Assembly (NCBI GenBank): GCA_025345505.1
Contig: JANVCC010000247.1
Location: forward strand, 259,804-323,803
Reading direction: 5' to 3'
DNA from: Todiramphus chloris collaris
Lineage: Eukaryota; Chordata; Aves; Coraciiformes; Alcedinidae
DNA: 64,000 nt
This document shows, in pieces, positions 52,827-64,000 of the stretch. The position numbers and the translations under genes were made by a program. Below the pieces are notes generated by a model that had not been told where the DNA came from, did not search any database, and saw only the letters and a list, made by a program, of their open reading frames with translations. Within the stretch, counting starts at the first letter, position 1; every line of letters begins with the position of its first letter.

Positions 52827-53285
52827 TGTCCCGGTTTCAGTTTGGTTTAATTATCACCTGCAGCTGCTGGCCTAAGCAGTCGGGAGAGGCTGAGCTGGAG
52901 GGGCCACGGGTGAGATAAACAACCGAGGCAGCCAATGGGATACTTGATACCACACTGAGTCATGTCCCAATACAAGGGGAGGGCTTGGTCATGGCTTGGG
53001 TGTCTTTTTTCAGCTTGCTTCAATGTGTATCTTCAGTGCAGGTGGAGCGAGGAAATTGGTGTCTTGGGCACAGGTAGAGTCTATGACTTGCATTATCTAT
53101 CATTTCATCATTACTATCATTAGAACTGCTGTTTTCTTTTCTATTTGTGTTGTTTTATTAAACTGTCCTTATCTCAACACCCAATATCTCACCTTTTTTC
53201 TTCCTCACGATCTTCTTTCCTACCCCATGGGAGGGGGTGAGAGGCTGCATGGTGTTTCACTGCCAGCAGAGGCTGAACCATGGCA
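52827..53285 (+). mobile_element. Solo LTR of an ERVL-like endogenous retrovirus
   Basis: The unit starts TGTCCCGGTTTCAG and ends AACCATGGCA, giving TG...CA termini over 459 bp. It contains ATTAAA at 53,157-53,162 followed by CTGTCCTTATCTCAACACCC, a phrase I recall as typical of the R/U5 region of avian ERVL LTRs, then TACCCCATGGGAGGGGGTGA. The flanking pentamers CCTGT (52,822-52,826) and CCTAT (53,286-53,290) fit a 5-bp target-site duplication with one substitution. No internal viral coding sequence is present, so it is a recombination-derived solo LTR. No protein is encoded. Confidence 0.82.
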
Positions 53286-55198
53286 CCTATGTTCCTGCTG
53301 AAAGCCCTGGAGGGTGGGCAGGATTGCACCAAGCATGCACCTGCCCAGGCTGAGCTCAGCTTTTTCCTCAAGTTCAGGCTTTGAGTTTGACTCTGAACTA
53401 TGACTGGGCTCCAGCTTGGATGATGGATGGAAAAGACCTTTGTGACTTGTGAGTTTTGCCTATGCTTAGTTTTCTTTGTGCTGCACAGCTCAGCTGTCCA
53501 CCGCTCTGGGAAGCCACCATTCCTAGTCCTAAGGTGTGAGAACAGAAACCAGTGTCAGCAAGGGTTCGTTGCTGCATATATGAAGGACAACTATTGTTCA
53601 CAGAGAGTTTCCAAGCTGTCTTTATCCTCTGGTCTTTAAGAAGCACATAAACCAATTAACAACAAGGTATTACTCCAGGGGTCAGAGGGACCGAGGGACA
53701 AGAGACTTCTTGCAAGCTCCTGCACTTCCTGCCCTCTGAAAGATGCGTGTGTTTTTGGCATTTCAATTGAGTTTCCTCCTTTTATTTTATTTTTTTTTTC
53801 CTAATCCCTTCCCAGCTAAGCCCTGGAGGAGTGACACTGGCCTTCCACTTGCAAGGAGCTGCCAGCAGCCGTGTCTGGTGCGATGTCTGCCACACACATG
53901 CGTTGCTCCCTAATGATGGTCTGGCAAGGGTCTGAAGACAGCAGCAGCACTTGCTGGCAATGTTGAGACGCCGTTCTGCTTTCCTTTTGTGCATCCCGGG
54001 CTTTGGAACAAGTGCATGCTCCACTCACCCTCCCTAGGAGCAGCTGTCAATGAAGAAGGGGAGTCTACACTGGGAACTCACTCCAAATGCTCCCTTAAGC
54101 TGCCTTGTCTGTTTTAATCTGCAATCCCCTTTCCCACATACTGGAACAGCTGCCTCCGCTGCAAACTCCAGCTGGTGCTTACAGGGTGCCCTAAATGCTT
54201 TAAAGTGTTTCTCTGCTGGAGACTGTGAACATCTCCTTTGCCATAATCCCAACTGCGTGTGGCGGGGTGGGAGCTGGTGTCCCACCTTTCCTGGATGACT
54301 TTAGCAAGAAAATCTTTCTGGAAAAGAAAGGGTTGATTTTTCTTCTTTGTGCCTAATCTGTTTCTAGCTAAGCTGAGCCTGGTGAGCAAATTTTAGGTGC
54401 CTCTTTAAGCGTTTGCAGATCCTGCTAGCAAAGAAGAGGAAACTGGTTTGGGGGAAAATAAAAACCAGCCTGCACATGAAGGAGAAATTGGAATCAATTT
54501 CCATGTCAGGTTTAAGGTCTGTTTTAAAGTTGAGGTTTGAAGCTGAGGTGCAGAATCCAGTTTAGTAGCGCTGAAACAGGGCAATCTGTTCTGTGAGATT
54601 TCTTTGCTAGCAGATATAAATTCAAGAAGCCATCTAGCCTTGAGGGATTTCTACCATCCTGGGTTGTGCCAGAAAGAGAGCTTGGAGTTCTTGGAGACTT
54701 TGTCATGATGGATTCGTCCTGACACTGAAAAAGAGGGAGAATTAGTTCACTACTTAACAGTGATTGGGGGATTTATTTAGCAGATCAGCACAACCTCCAA
54801 TGCCATTTTAAGGTGAAAAATAAGGAAGAACAATGCCTTCAAGTGGTTCTGCAGGGAGTGCTTAGTAAGACAACATTCATGGAATTTGGCCAAGAATTTG
54901 GTCACCAGTACAGCTCTTCTTGAGAGAAGAACAACGTGATCTTTAATTGGCCATAAGTTGTCAAAGGCAAAAAAGTGTTTTGCCAACAACAATGGGTTCA
55001 TATTGTAAAGGAGTATCACCAGTGAACTCTGTGAAGTCTGAGTGATGAGGAACACAGCATAGCAGGCAAGTAGTTCACTAGGTCTTCCTTTCCACACGTC
55101 ACATCACAGGAGGACTGTGTTGGGAGTGTAGAGAAAACCTCAGATGGAAAATGGAAAGCCAGAAGATGTGGGAAGGAAATGCCTGCATTTCAGTCATC
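53286..55198. other. Intergenic, no gene seen
   Basis: Unique, moderately GC-balanced sequence with a T-run near 53,781-53,800. No recognisable coding region. Confidence 0.65.
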
Positions 55199-55421
55199 TA
55201 GAATCATAGACTGGCCCAGGTTGGAAGGGACCTCCAAAGGTCAACTAGTCCAACCCCCCTGCAATGAGCAGGGACATCCTCAACTAGAGCAGGTTGCTCA
55301 GAGCCTCATCAAACCTGACCTTGCATGTCTTCAGGGATGGAACTTCCACCATTTCCCTGGGCAACCTGTGCCAGTGTCTCACTACTCTCAGAGTACAGAA
55401 TTTCTTCCTAATGTCCAAAAC
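55199..55421 (-). mobile_element. CR1 LINE 3' fragment
   Basis: TAGAATCATAGACTGGCCCA, then CAACCCCCCTGCAATGAGCA, ending at AGAATTTCTTCCTAATGTCC. Confidence 0.94.
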
Positions 55422-57455
55422 ATCCAGTAGTTTGGAGAACAGTGCTATTACTAGTACTGCTTCTCCACCTACGAGTAGACAAAGGATTTTGCTACTGGTT
55501 TTGTGTATCTGTGTACCTCTGCTACTTGGTTAAACCTTGGTGGTAATTTTCCAGAGTCATTTGTTCTGGAAATTGGCCCTCCCCAGAGAAAGGCTAAGAG
55601 GTTTTCTCTTGAGATTATTTTCCTGAAAGTCCTTGTAGGCTGGTTCTGTCTAGTCCTCCATGTGTATGGGAACTGCCCCTCTTGGTTGTTCTTCAGTGTC
55701 TGCTCCATGACACTATAATGAATATTCACAACATCTCATTCTACACCTCTAATATAAGTGTCTAACTTAGTAGCTTAGTCTCAAGTTTCTCCCTGCGTCC
55801 TCCTTCAGATGACAAAATAGAATAGGAGACCAAACTTGATGTTGTGAATGGTCATCTTTCCCTTTCTATTGTCTACAAAGAGGTTCTAGAAAAAAAAGTC
55901 ACACACTAGATTAGATGTTGAATTTTGGTGACACATGTCTGTATGTTGTGTGCTACCAAAAACATCTCATCAGCGACCTGATCTGTGGAAAGGTGCTGCT
56001 GGTAAAGCACCATTTGTAGAGTAACGGCACTAAAACTTTTTGCCTCGAATAATTTATTTCATACACTGCTTCTCTTCTGGTGTGTAAATTGCGTGTTAAT
56101 AGCTTGCAGTTTTCTCACATTTGCTGGTTATTTGAAACTATTGTCTGAATAATTTCTATGAATAATTCTTGATCTGTAGGTCTTTCACAGTCATTTCACT
56201 GGGATTATTTGAAAACTGAAATTCATCTTTCAAGCTGAGTTAGTTTTTATTAGTCTCATAGGTCATAAAATGTATGTCTTTTCATGAGACTGACTGTTGA
56301 AAAATACCATGTATTGTCCCATGAAGAAACACATTTGGGTTCTTGATGAGCAAATCTCATCTGTGTGTGGGTTCTGTTCGGTTTGTTTGAAGTATCATTC
56401 CTAGAAACAACCGTAGCATTAAACTAGCTCACCAGTTCACCCAACCCAGTTCCCTGCAATCTCAGGTAATCATATAGTAAGTCAAATATTCGAGTATTGA
56501 TTCAAATAGTTAGAGATTTTTAGCCTATAAATTAGCTTGTAACTTCCCTTCTGCCTTTGATCAAGTTGCAAGTCCTGAAAACATTAACCCCCTTTTTGTG
56601 GACGTTTTATTTCTCCTACATCTGTTTCACGTAGAAAAGTTAGAAAGAAAGAGAAACATGGGATATAAGAAAGGTAAGATGTAAGACTGGAAGGAACCTC
56701 AGGTCCCTGCCATCACCGAGACTAGGCAATGTTTTAAAGAGGAAAAGTTAAATATTTATAAGCCTTAGAGAACAGTTTATTTTGGATTAGTTTTGCATAT
56801 GAAAGTTTGGGTTGATTTCTTTTTATCTCGGGAGGCTCTGTTATGCCTGTTAGTCACTTCTCTGCAGGAATACCTCAAGGAACTTCCTATTGCCTTTATT
56901 AGTAAACTGCAAACATTCATATCAGCTGGCTGCTTCTTGTCCAGAAGGGAGATGACATGTGGAAGACCATATTAGTATTTAAAGTTTGTTTTTTTTTTCC
57001 TAACTGACATGTTTTTTCATAACTACCATGATCATTCATACTGGGGAACAGTTTTGGGTTTATGCATATCCCACCATGTAAAAGCAGACAGAGAGAAATG
57101 AGGGAATTAGTTCTTCAGACACTCTATTGTTAAGTTCTCATCTCAATATCAGACAAAAATAGCTGGAGTAGGAGCAGTGAGCAGGACAAATAATAATGCT
57201 GGTGAATACCAGCATGGCAGAAAGCATTTTATTCCCAACCCCCAAATTTGTTGCTTTCTAGTAACAAGCACTAAACAATTCAATATCATTTACACCTTGG
57301 TCGATTTAGACCCCATAATTTAGTCTGTATTAATCAGTAATTAATTAACTTGCTCACACTCTTGTTTCTATATTAAAAGTAGCCAGGTCTTAGAGGTTCA
57401 GTGCTTGTCTTTCAAACATTTTGAAACCTCCACCATACTAATATGAATGCTTGCA
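55422..57455. other. Intergenic, partly enhancer-like
   Basis: No gene is supported. The part 55,990-56,350 is repeat-free AT-rich sequence with CTCGAATAATTTATTTCATA near 56,044, AATTGCGTGTTAATAGCTTG near 56,087 and TCTGAATAATTTCTATGAAT near 56,145. This is compatible with a conserved noncoding element, by composition only. Confidence 0.4.
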
Positions 57456-57868
57456 ATTAAAGGGACCTTCAAGATCATCTCATTCCAACCCCCCTGCCAC
57501 GGGCAGGGACACCTCCCACTAGATCATGTTGCTCAGAGCCTCATCCAGCCTGATCTTAAACACTTCCCTGGGCAACCCATTCCAGGGTCTCACCATCCTG
57601 AGAGTAAAGACCTTTTTCCTAATATCTAATCTAAATCTACTCTGCTTTAGTTTAAAACCATTGCCCCTCATCCTATCACCAGATACCCTTATAAAAAGTC
57701 CCTCCCCAGCTTTCCTACAGGCCCCCTTTACCCTGTAGTGCTGCCTGGGGTCCTTGTGACCCAAGTGCAGGACCCAGCACTTGGACTTGTTAAACCTCAT
57801 CCCGTTGACCTCAGTCCATGAATCCAACCTGTCCATGTCTCTCTGCAGCAGGTCCATGTCTCTCACAT
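57456..57868 (-). mobile_element. CR1 LINE 3' fragment with internal deletion
   Basis: The antisense copy lacks the tail repeat and starts AATTAAAGGGACCTTCAAGA. At about 57,725 the sequence jumps from the 3' ORF2 end (GGCCCCCTTTA) directly to a segment farther 5' in ORF2 (CAGGACCCAGCACTTGGACT). It then runs to ATGTCTCTCTGCAGCAGGTC. Confidence 0.92.
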
Positions 57869-58257
57869 GTATTTATAACTTAAAAAGAGCCTAAACCAAA
57901 TAGGTTTTCTCTATCCTAGAGTCAGGAAAAAGATGGTTTTCAATTCCTAAGTTGTCAATTTATTCCAACATTAGTTTCCAGGAAGCTCTATCCTGGTCAT
58001 GGTTCCACGTGAGGAAACCCAATCTCTGCATCACAATGCTGAAGTATTTCAGGGTGAGACCAAGTTCACTCAAAGATTTTGTGATAGGCTCTTTGAAATT
58101 CTACCTTTCTAGTGCTGGAACTATCCAGGAAATCTGGCTGCACTAGAAAATATCAAAGTAATTTGGAGTCTCAGCAGAGGGTTCCAGAAAATGAGTTGCT
58201 GCTGAGAGAGTCTTTGGTACTAGGAATTTCTTGGTCAGGTGAAATGTTAGATCCCCT
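57869..58257. other. Intergenic spacer, no gene seen
   Basis: Unique sequence between two oppositely oriented CR1 copies. Confidence 0.65.
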
Positions 58258-58708
58258 TTCAGAGAAGGGCAAGGAAGCTGGTGAGGGCTCTGGAGAACAT
58301 GTCTGAGTAGGAGCAGCTGAGGGAGCTGGGCTTGGTTAGTCTGGAGCAGAGGAGGCTGAGGGGAGACCTTCTTGCTCTCTACAGCTCCCTGAAAGGAGGT
58401 TGGAGTGAGGTGGAGATTGGGCTCTTCTCCCAGGCAGCCAGCAATAGGATGAGAGGAAATGGGCTTGAGTTGCCCCAGGGCAGGTTCAGGTTGGCCATGA
58501 GGAACAGTTTCTGTGCTGAGAGAGTGGAGAGGCCTTGGCACAGGCTGCCCAGGGAGGGGGTGGAGTCACCATCCCTGCAGGGGTTCAAAAACCATCTATG
58601 TGTGGCACTGTGGGACATGGTTTAGTGGTCATGATAATGTTGGGTGGATGGTTGAACTTTATGGTCTTTAGGGTTATTTCCAGCCTTTATGATTCTATGA
58701 TTCTATGC
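58258..58708 (+). mobile_element. CR1 LINE 3' fragment with open ORF2 tail
   Basis: Sense copy; 97 codons stay open over the RT C-terminus and 3' UTR ([18 protein letters not shown]). It ends TTTATGATTCTATGATTCTA. It is closely related to the copies at 38.5 and 44.3 kb. Confidence 0.95.
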
Positions 58709-59467
58709 TTCAGCCTTAACCTGCTCTACTTTTGCTCTTTTCCTTCCTCCCTCTCTTCCTCAAAGCAGGGTAACTAGATAGCTGTGTGGTTGGGGTATAC
58801 TGGCAAACATCCACTACTTATTTTTTTTTCTCATGAAATCTGAGCAAACTGTCACCACCCATCCCTCGGCGTGAATGGTTAGACCATCATTAACTCTCAC
58901 CTACCCTTCTAAACCACACCCCAGCCACCTTTGTTGTAGAGTCAGCATTCAGATGACCGAAACCCACCATTCCACTACTTTAAGCACTTGTTGTGGCACC
59001 CGTGTGATAAAGACAACAGAAGCAAAAAAAAAACAAACCCCAGAATTGTCAGTTTGAATTAAGAGAGGAAAACATATTGCTGCAGTTTTCCAGCTTGCCA
59101 ATCGCCGACTAACAGGCATGTCATTGTTTCCAGTGATGTTCCTTATTTCCTAATAAAGCAAGTATGTGCTCACGACCTCCAGTGTGCATGCTGGGACCAA
59201 GGTTTGAATGTCTCACAAGGTAGATAACTACAAAAGTAGACTCATTTCTGCCTACGGCAGCCACCTGCATTTAACCGCAGGTGACTACAAAAAAGTAGAT
59301 CGGTCAACACTTTTCACACTCAGGGACAAAACATCTCAGAGGGCCTCCCAGCAGTGGATTTTCAAAGTTTGTTTGAGCTTGAGAAATGTGCAAAGGAAGG
59401 ACTAAAGCCGACCCCTTCAAAGCCCACCTGAATTTAAATACAGCTGCCTCCAGTGAAGTCACAGAAA
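58709..59467. other. Intergenic, no gene seen
   Basis: Unique sequence with no supported feature. Confidence 0.65.
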
Positions 59468-59863
59468 CTCAGAATCACTATGGTTGGAAAAGACCTTTAA
59501 GATCATCGAGTCCAGTTATTATCTAACTCTACCAGGGCCACTACTACACCATATCCCTGAGCATCATATCTGGATGGCTTTTAAATACACCTAGGGATGG
59601 CAACTCAACCACCTCCCTGGGCAGCCTGTTCCAGTCTTTGACAACCCTTGGGGTTGAGAAGTTTTTCCTCATGTCCAACCTAAACCTCCCATGGTACAAC
59701 TTGGTGCCATTTCTTCTTGTCCTGTCAATTGTGTCTTGGGAGAACAGACCAACTCCCACCTCTCTACAACTTCCTTTCAGGGAGCTCTAGAGAGCAAGAA
59801 GGTCTCCCCTCAGCCTCCTCTTCTCCAGACTCATCAAGCCCAGCTCCCTCAGCCGCTCCTCAG
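59468..59863 (-). mobile_element. CR1 LINE 3' fragment
   Basis: CTCAGAATCACTATGGTTGG, then CCCTGGGCAGCCTGTTCCAG and GGTCTCCCCTCAGCCTCCTC, up to CTCAGCCGCTCCTCAGG. Confidence 0.94.
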
Positions 59864-59954
59864 GTGATCAGCACAAGGTACCTTTCAGGCAGGGGGAGGC
59901 AGAGTGGTTGCCCACAGGCAGCATTAGCAAGTGGAAGTTGTGAGCTGGAGAAAT

Positions 59955-60136
59955 CATGGAATCATAGAATAACGTAATGTTAGGGGTTGGAAGGGACCTC
60001 TGGAGATCGTAGAGTCCAACCCCTCTGCCAAAGCAGGATCACCCAAGGCAGCCCACACAGGAACAGATCCAGGCAACTTTTGAAGGTCTCCAGAGAAGGA
60101 GACTCCACCACCTCTCTGGACAGTCTGCTCCAGTAC
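59955..60136 (-). mobile_element. CR1 LINE 3' fragment
   Basis: ATCATGGAATCATAGAATAA, then GGGGTTGGAAGGGACCTCTG and ACCACCTCTCTGGACAGTCT. It belongs to the subfamily seen at 45.8 kb (CAGGAACAGATCCAGG shared) and lies 91 bp from a copy of another subfamily. Confidence 0.93.
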
Positions 60137-61771
60137 ATTATGGAACATTGTTCTGATGTTTGTGGTCACAGCCCCACCAGGGTTAGAACCAGACAAGGTA
60201 ATGGGGTAGGCAGTTCAACTCTTTATGATAGTGCAAGGATTTGAACACCATGGAGACAAGAGAAATGGAGTTTTGCTTTGTCAAAACTTTGCATTCACAT
60301 CACGTTTCCAGTTTTCCTAGGCACTATGCTAAGCACAGAATATAAAATACAAACAGGACAAGAGGTTCCAGCAAGAGGAAGAATCAGTGGTGTGGAAGAG
60401 TTCCAGGAATGAGGATGCTGAGTAGATATCAGGAGCCCTTGGGCCTTTCCTTGCCTCTACCACTGCCCAGTCTCCCAACACGGTGCTTCTCTAACCATAC
60501 TGCAAGTGAAACAACAGAGTTGGGACTTTCTCTTGCTCCGTGTTTGAATAATGCTTAATAACAGCCTGAATACAACCATAACACAAAGTATACTAATAAA
60601 CCTCCCCCAGACACCTACTGGAGAGCTGTTCAGCAGACAAAGGGGAAACGAGGTGATGTAAGATGCGTTATCCAACAGCGCCCAAATAGATGCCGTGATC
60701 ACGGACAGGCGACCAAACAATACTGTGTATCAGCTGCAGAAGAAAACGGTGCCAGTTTCAGAAAGTGGAGAAAATGGTGATTAGAAAATCCCCTTGAATG
60801 TAAACCAGTCTTTAACTATCTGCCCCTGGGCTGTCTGGAAGTGACTTGGCTAACAAGTAGGTTTTTTTTTTTGGTATTGGAACTTTCAACCAGAATGGGA
60901 TCCAGCTGCTCATACCAGTGTTTGCTTCCATGACTGCTTTGGCTCTCTTAAGTGTCTTTTTGGTTAATTCTCTGTAAATCTCAGCTCAGCTAGTCACTGT
61001 AAACAGGGAATCACTTTAATTTCTGTTTTCAGAAGAGGAGGTGCTTACCAGCTCCTTCCAGACACCAGACTGGATTAATAACAGTACCCACCTGCTTTGC
61101 CACAGTACATGTGTTTCAGCTTTTGGTGTTTTCAATATGTCTGAAGTCTTTGATCATTTGTGCAGGTGTACAAACAACCATGGAAGAACGAAAAAAAAAT
61201 GGAAATTTCCCAAGAAAGGTATTTTTGTCCTTTTACTTGCCTTGAGACCCAAAGCATGGTAAAGCTTAGGTGGTCAGTTGTGGGCCTAGGAAGGATATTT
61301 TTGAGCTTGCAGGAAACTCTGTGAGATGACTGTTTACTTGAAACAGGGTCAGATATGAAGCTCTGACTCATGCCCAAGTTCTCTTGAGGTCTGAGGAGTG
61401 CAAGGTTTGAAACCCCTGCCAGTAGCTCAAGAGCATGAAGTCCCATCTCTACCCGTACAGGTGCACTTCAGCTCAAAGAGATGAGTGCAGCTCCTACAGA
61501 ACCACATCACCTTTTATCTATTCAGCTTATGCAACCAATAACTGCAGAGCCAGAGCAACAGGTAACTCAGAGCTGGCTGCAGCAGCGATCCCAACATGTA
61601 ATGGGATGTGTACTTCAGGACTTACCCAACTTTGAATGCTGAATGATGTGTGCACTGTCATCTGTATGCAGGTGAGGGTCAGCCTGCTCCCAGCTCAGTC
61701 TGTGCTGTGTCAGGAGGAGAGGAGAGCGGAACCCTGGGCTCAGGCTGCTGCTGCAGCACAGAGGGAGGTTT
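60137..61771. other. Intergenic, no gene seen
   Basis: Unique sequence. Short open frames on both strands are unsupported. Confidence 0.65.
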
Positions 61772-62460
61772 TATAGAATCACAGAATCATTTTGCTTGGG
61801 AGACACCTTTAAGATCATCGAGTCCAACCATTAACCCAGCATTGTCAGGTCACCACTACACCATGTCACTCAGCACCACTTCTTTTAAATGCCCCCAAGG
61901 ATGAGGACTCAACCACCTCCCTGGGCAGCCTGTTTAAGTGCTTGATAACCCTTTCTGTGAAGAAATATTTCCTAATAGCCAATCTAAACCTCCCCTGGCA
62001 TGGCTTGAGACCATTTCCTCTTGTCTTGTTGCTGGTTACTTGGTAAAAGAGACCAACACCCACCTGGCTCCAACCTCCTTTCAGGTAGCTGTAGAGAGCA
62101 ATAGTAGGGTTAATGTTTGGACTTGATAATCTCAAAGGTCTTTCCCAAGCTAGGTCATTCTATGTTCCACAATAAGGTCTCCCCTCCACCTCCTTTTTTC
62201 CAGGCTAAAAAACCCCAGGCCCCTCATCTTCTCCTCACCAGACATGTTCTCCAGCCCCCTCACCAGCTTTGTTGCCATTCTCTGGACCATCTCCAGCACC
62301 TCAATGTCCTTGTAGCAAGGGGCCCAGAACTGCAGCCAGTATTTGAGGTGCAGCTTCACCAGTGCCAAGTACAGCAGGATGACCCCTGCCCTAGTCCCTC
62401 TGGCCACACTATTTCTGATACAAGCCAGGATGCTGTTGACCTTCTTGACCACCTGGCCAC
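61772..62460 (-). mobile_element. CR1 LINE, about 0.62 kb, interrupted by a nested CR1
   Basis: The antisense copy begins ATAGAATCACAGAATCATTT and is continuous to GTAGCTGTAGAGAGCAATA at 62,103. It resumes with CAATAAGGTCTCCCCTCCAC at 62,170, keeping the ORF2 alignment through GACATGTTCTCCAGCCCCCT to TTCTTGACCACCTGGCCAC. The interruption is a separate CR1 tail in the other orientation. Confidence 0.94.
62104..62169 (+). mobile_element. 66-bp CR1 tail nested in another CR1
   Basis: GTAGGGTTAATGTTTGGACT, then TGATAATCTCAAAGGTCT and TCATTCTATG form the last bases of a sense CR1. The pentamer CAATA flanks it at 62,099-62,103 and 62,170-62,174, consistent with a target-site duplication. Confidence 0.85.
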
Positions 62461-64000
62461 TTGTTTTACCCCTTATTTTGTACTGTCGAGGGCAAGCAGC
62501 CTAATTATGGCTTCCTGTGATACTCGAGTTCTTGGTAGCTGAATAGGTGCATGGGACCTCCATCCCTTTCTCCATCCTTCTGCAGGGCAGAAAGGCCTGA
62601 AGCACTTGTTATTTCCTAGGTGGGAAGCAGGTGCTTAGTGAAGGGCAGAAATCCTACAGAGTGAGGGGGAAGAAATAAAAAAAAACCCACAAAAAACATC
62701 ACACTTGGTAAAATAGATGCTAGGGAAAAAAAAAAAAAAAAAACAAATCAGTAATTCTGCCACCAGGCACCTGCTGGCATTGTCAGTGAGATTTAGTAAG
62801 AGAGGTGTACTGAGCCATAGCTTTTGCAAATGCTTTTTTTCGAAGCCCATTGTAGGTCTCTCTCCATGTTTATTTATTACTGTCTTCACAGCGCTTCATT
62901 CAGGCTTATTAAATGATTCTGAAAGGCCTGAAGTTTAACATCCACAGATCTGATGTCACGCTTCCACCTCCAGAAGAGGACTAGCAAGGGCAGCAGCTGA
63001 GTGACATTTCCCACACTGTTCCAGCAGCGTGTGTCTGACTCCTCCTGGAAGACTGACTGCTTGGGGTAACAGGAAGAGGTCATCTGCACACTCACACCAT
63101 CAGCCCTTGACCTTCCTGTTGACAATAACCACAAGGTGTCCTTTCGATCAGCTACAGTGACAGAGCCTTTTTTATGATAGGGACACACATCCAGGCTGAA
63201 GTCATCAACTCGTTTTATCTAAGCCACTGAGCAGCTATCAGAAATTTAGCACCTTTTGGCTGCTCGAACAACTGCTCTGGTTTTGAACCAGTGGCCTTTT
63301 GGTGACAGGCTCTGATATTCTATTACCAATTCCCAAGCCAGCGAGCTCCTCTGAACACATGCATGCTCAAAAACCAATCACATATAAATGTAAATGACTC
63401 GTGAAGTGCCAAGTGATAGAGACGTGACCTTCACCGGGGTCGGGTGGATCGTGCGAGACACGAACTGGAGGTAAGCTGACACCTCCAGCTTTGTTGTCTT
63501 GACAGTTTCAGAACCAGACTCTAACCCCAGACCCTTGCTGCCTTTTGCTTCCCTTCACCTGCACCCTCCCCGTGGACAATAAAAACGAGATGTAATACGT
63601 CACTTTTCTGATAGCTCTTATTTTTGATCGAAACGAGAAATCAGGATCTTGCGACGACTCGTGAGATTTACATTCGTCTGCTGTACAAGGTTGTTAGGAA
63701 ACTGTAGTTTAGGTCACTTCAAAGTACTTTTATTCTGAAAAATTGGCCAGAACTTCAGCTGGTGTACATCAACACAACTCAGTTGCTTCAGTGGAGCTGA
63801 TTTACTCCAGCTGAGGATATGGCCTTATATCATATGGATGTTTTTTAACTTAAAAGTATATAATTCTGCCAAGTACAAGACAGGCAGACACAGAGTTCAG
63901 CGTGAGAGTAAAGGAGAATTCTTTGTGGGAAGATCTTGTTCCTCTATAAAGACATTTATAGCAAATGATTAAGGAATTATGTGTCCTTACATTTTCTGAG
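62461..64000. other. Intergenic, distal end of window
   Basis: No gene is supported. An A-run lies near 62,726-62,743. A CpG-bearing stretch lies at about 63,370-63,690 and is listed separately. Confidence 0.6.
63370..63690. promoter_or_regulatory. CpG-bearing, possible regulatory or noncoding-exon segment
   Basis: Within CpG-poor DNA, six CpGs occur at 63,421-63,464. AACTGGAG|GTAAGCTG, a good splice-donor consensus, lies at 63,464-63,479, and CATATAAATG about 80 bp upstream of 63,460 is TATA-like. TACGTCA at 63,596-63,602 is a CREB/ATF-type half site, and a CpG pair follows in TTGCGACGACTCGTGAG near 63,648. No open reading frame supports a protein. Confidence 0.28.

Overview
This is a vertebrate nuclear window, almost certainly from a bird. 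The evidence is about thirty 5'-truncated CR1 LINE copies ending in the avian-type ATTCTATG-like terminal repeat, a solo ERVL-like LTR, and the 3' half of SHOX, whose predicted protein is nearly the amniote consensus. The sequence behaves like euchromatin beside a developmental gene: a GC-rich gene body, then an AT-rich gene desert.

Region 1 (1-7,399, + strand) is the 3' part of SHOX, the short-stature homeobox transcription factor. Four coding exons are visible (703-911, 5383-5440, 5533-5621, 7154-7399), with canonical GT/AG borders and lengths of 209, 58, 89 and 246 bp. They carry the acidic linker, the complete 60-residue paired-type homeodomain (split between the first two of these exons), the C-terminal region and the OAR tail. 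The first coding exon (about 92 residues) lies upstream of the window. The 4.47-kb intron contains homeodomain-site-rich, repeat-poor stretches that look like conserved enhancers.

Region 2 (7,400-about 14,240) is the SHOX 3' UTR or immediate 3' flank. It has homopolymer C, T and A tracts, several AATAAA signals, an ancient MIR-like SINE fossil, and no CR1. The first CR1 appears about 480 bp after the last good AATAAA (14,214).

Region 3 (14,240-64,000) shows no supported protein-coding gene. It holds about thirty CR1 fragments in both orientations. One has a nested 66-bp CR1 insertion, and another has a 231-bp expansion of the CR1 tail repeat. It also holds an ERVL-like solo LTR (52,827-53,285) and a 90-bp tandem duplication with paired CACGTG boxes. 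CR1-free islands (42.4-43.0, 49.4-51.5, 55.9-57.4 and 63.4-63.7 kb) are candidate long-range SHOX enhancers.

The most unusual item is a heavily decayed Ty3/gypsy retrotransposon pol region on the + strand (about 28.9-31.15 kb). Protease, reverse transcriptase, RNase H and integrase signatures are all recognisable in the correct order, but with many stops and frameshifts. No CRISPR, rRNA, tRNA or prokaryote-type feature was seen.
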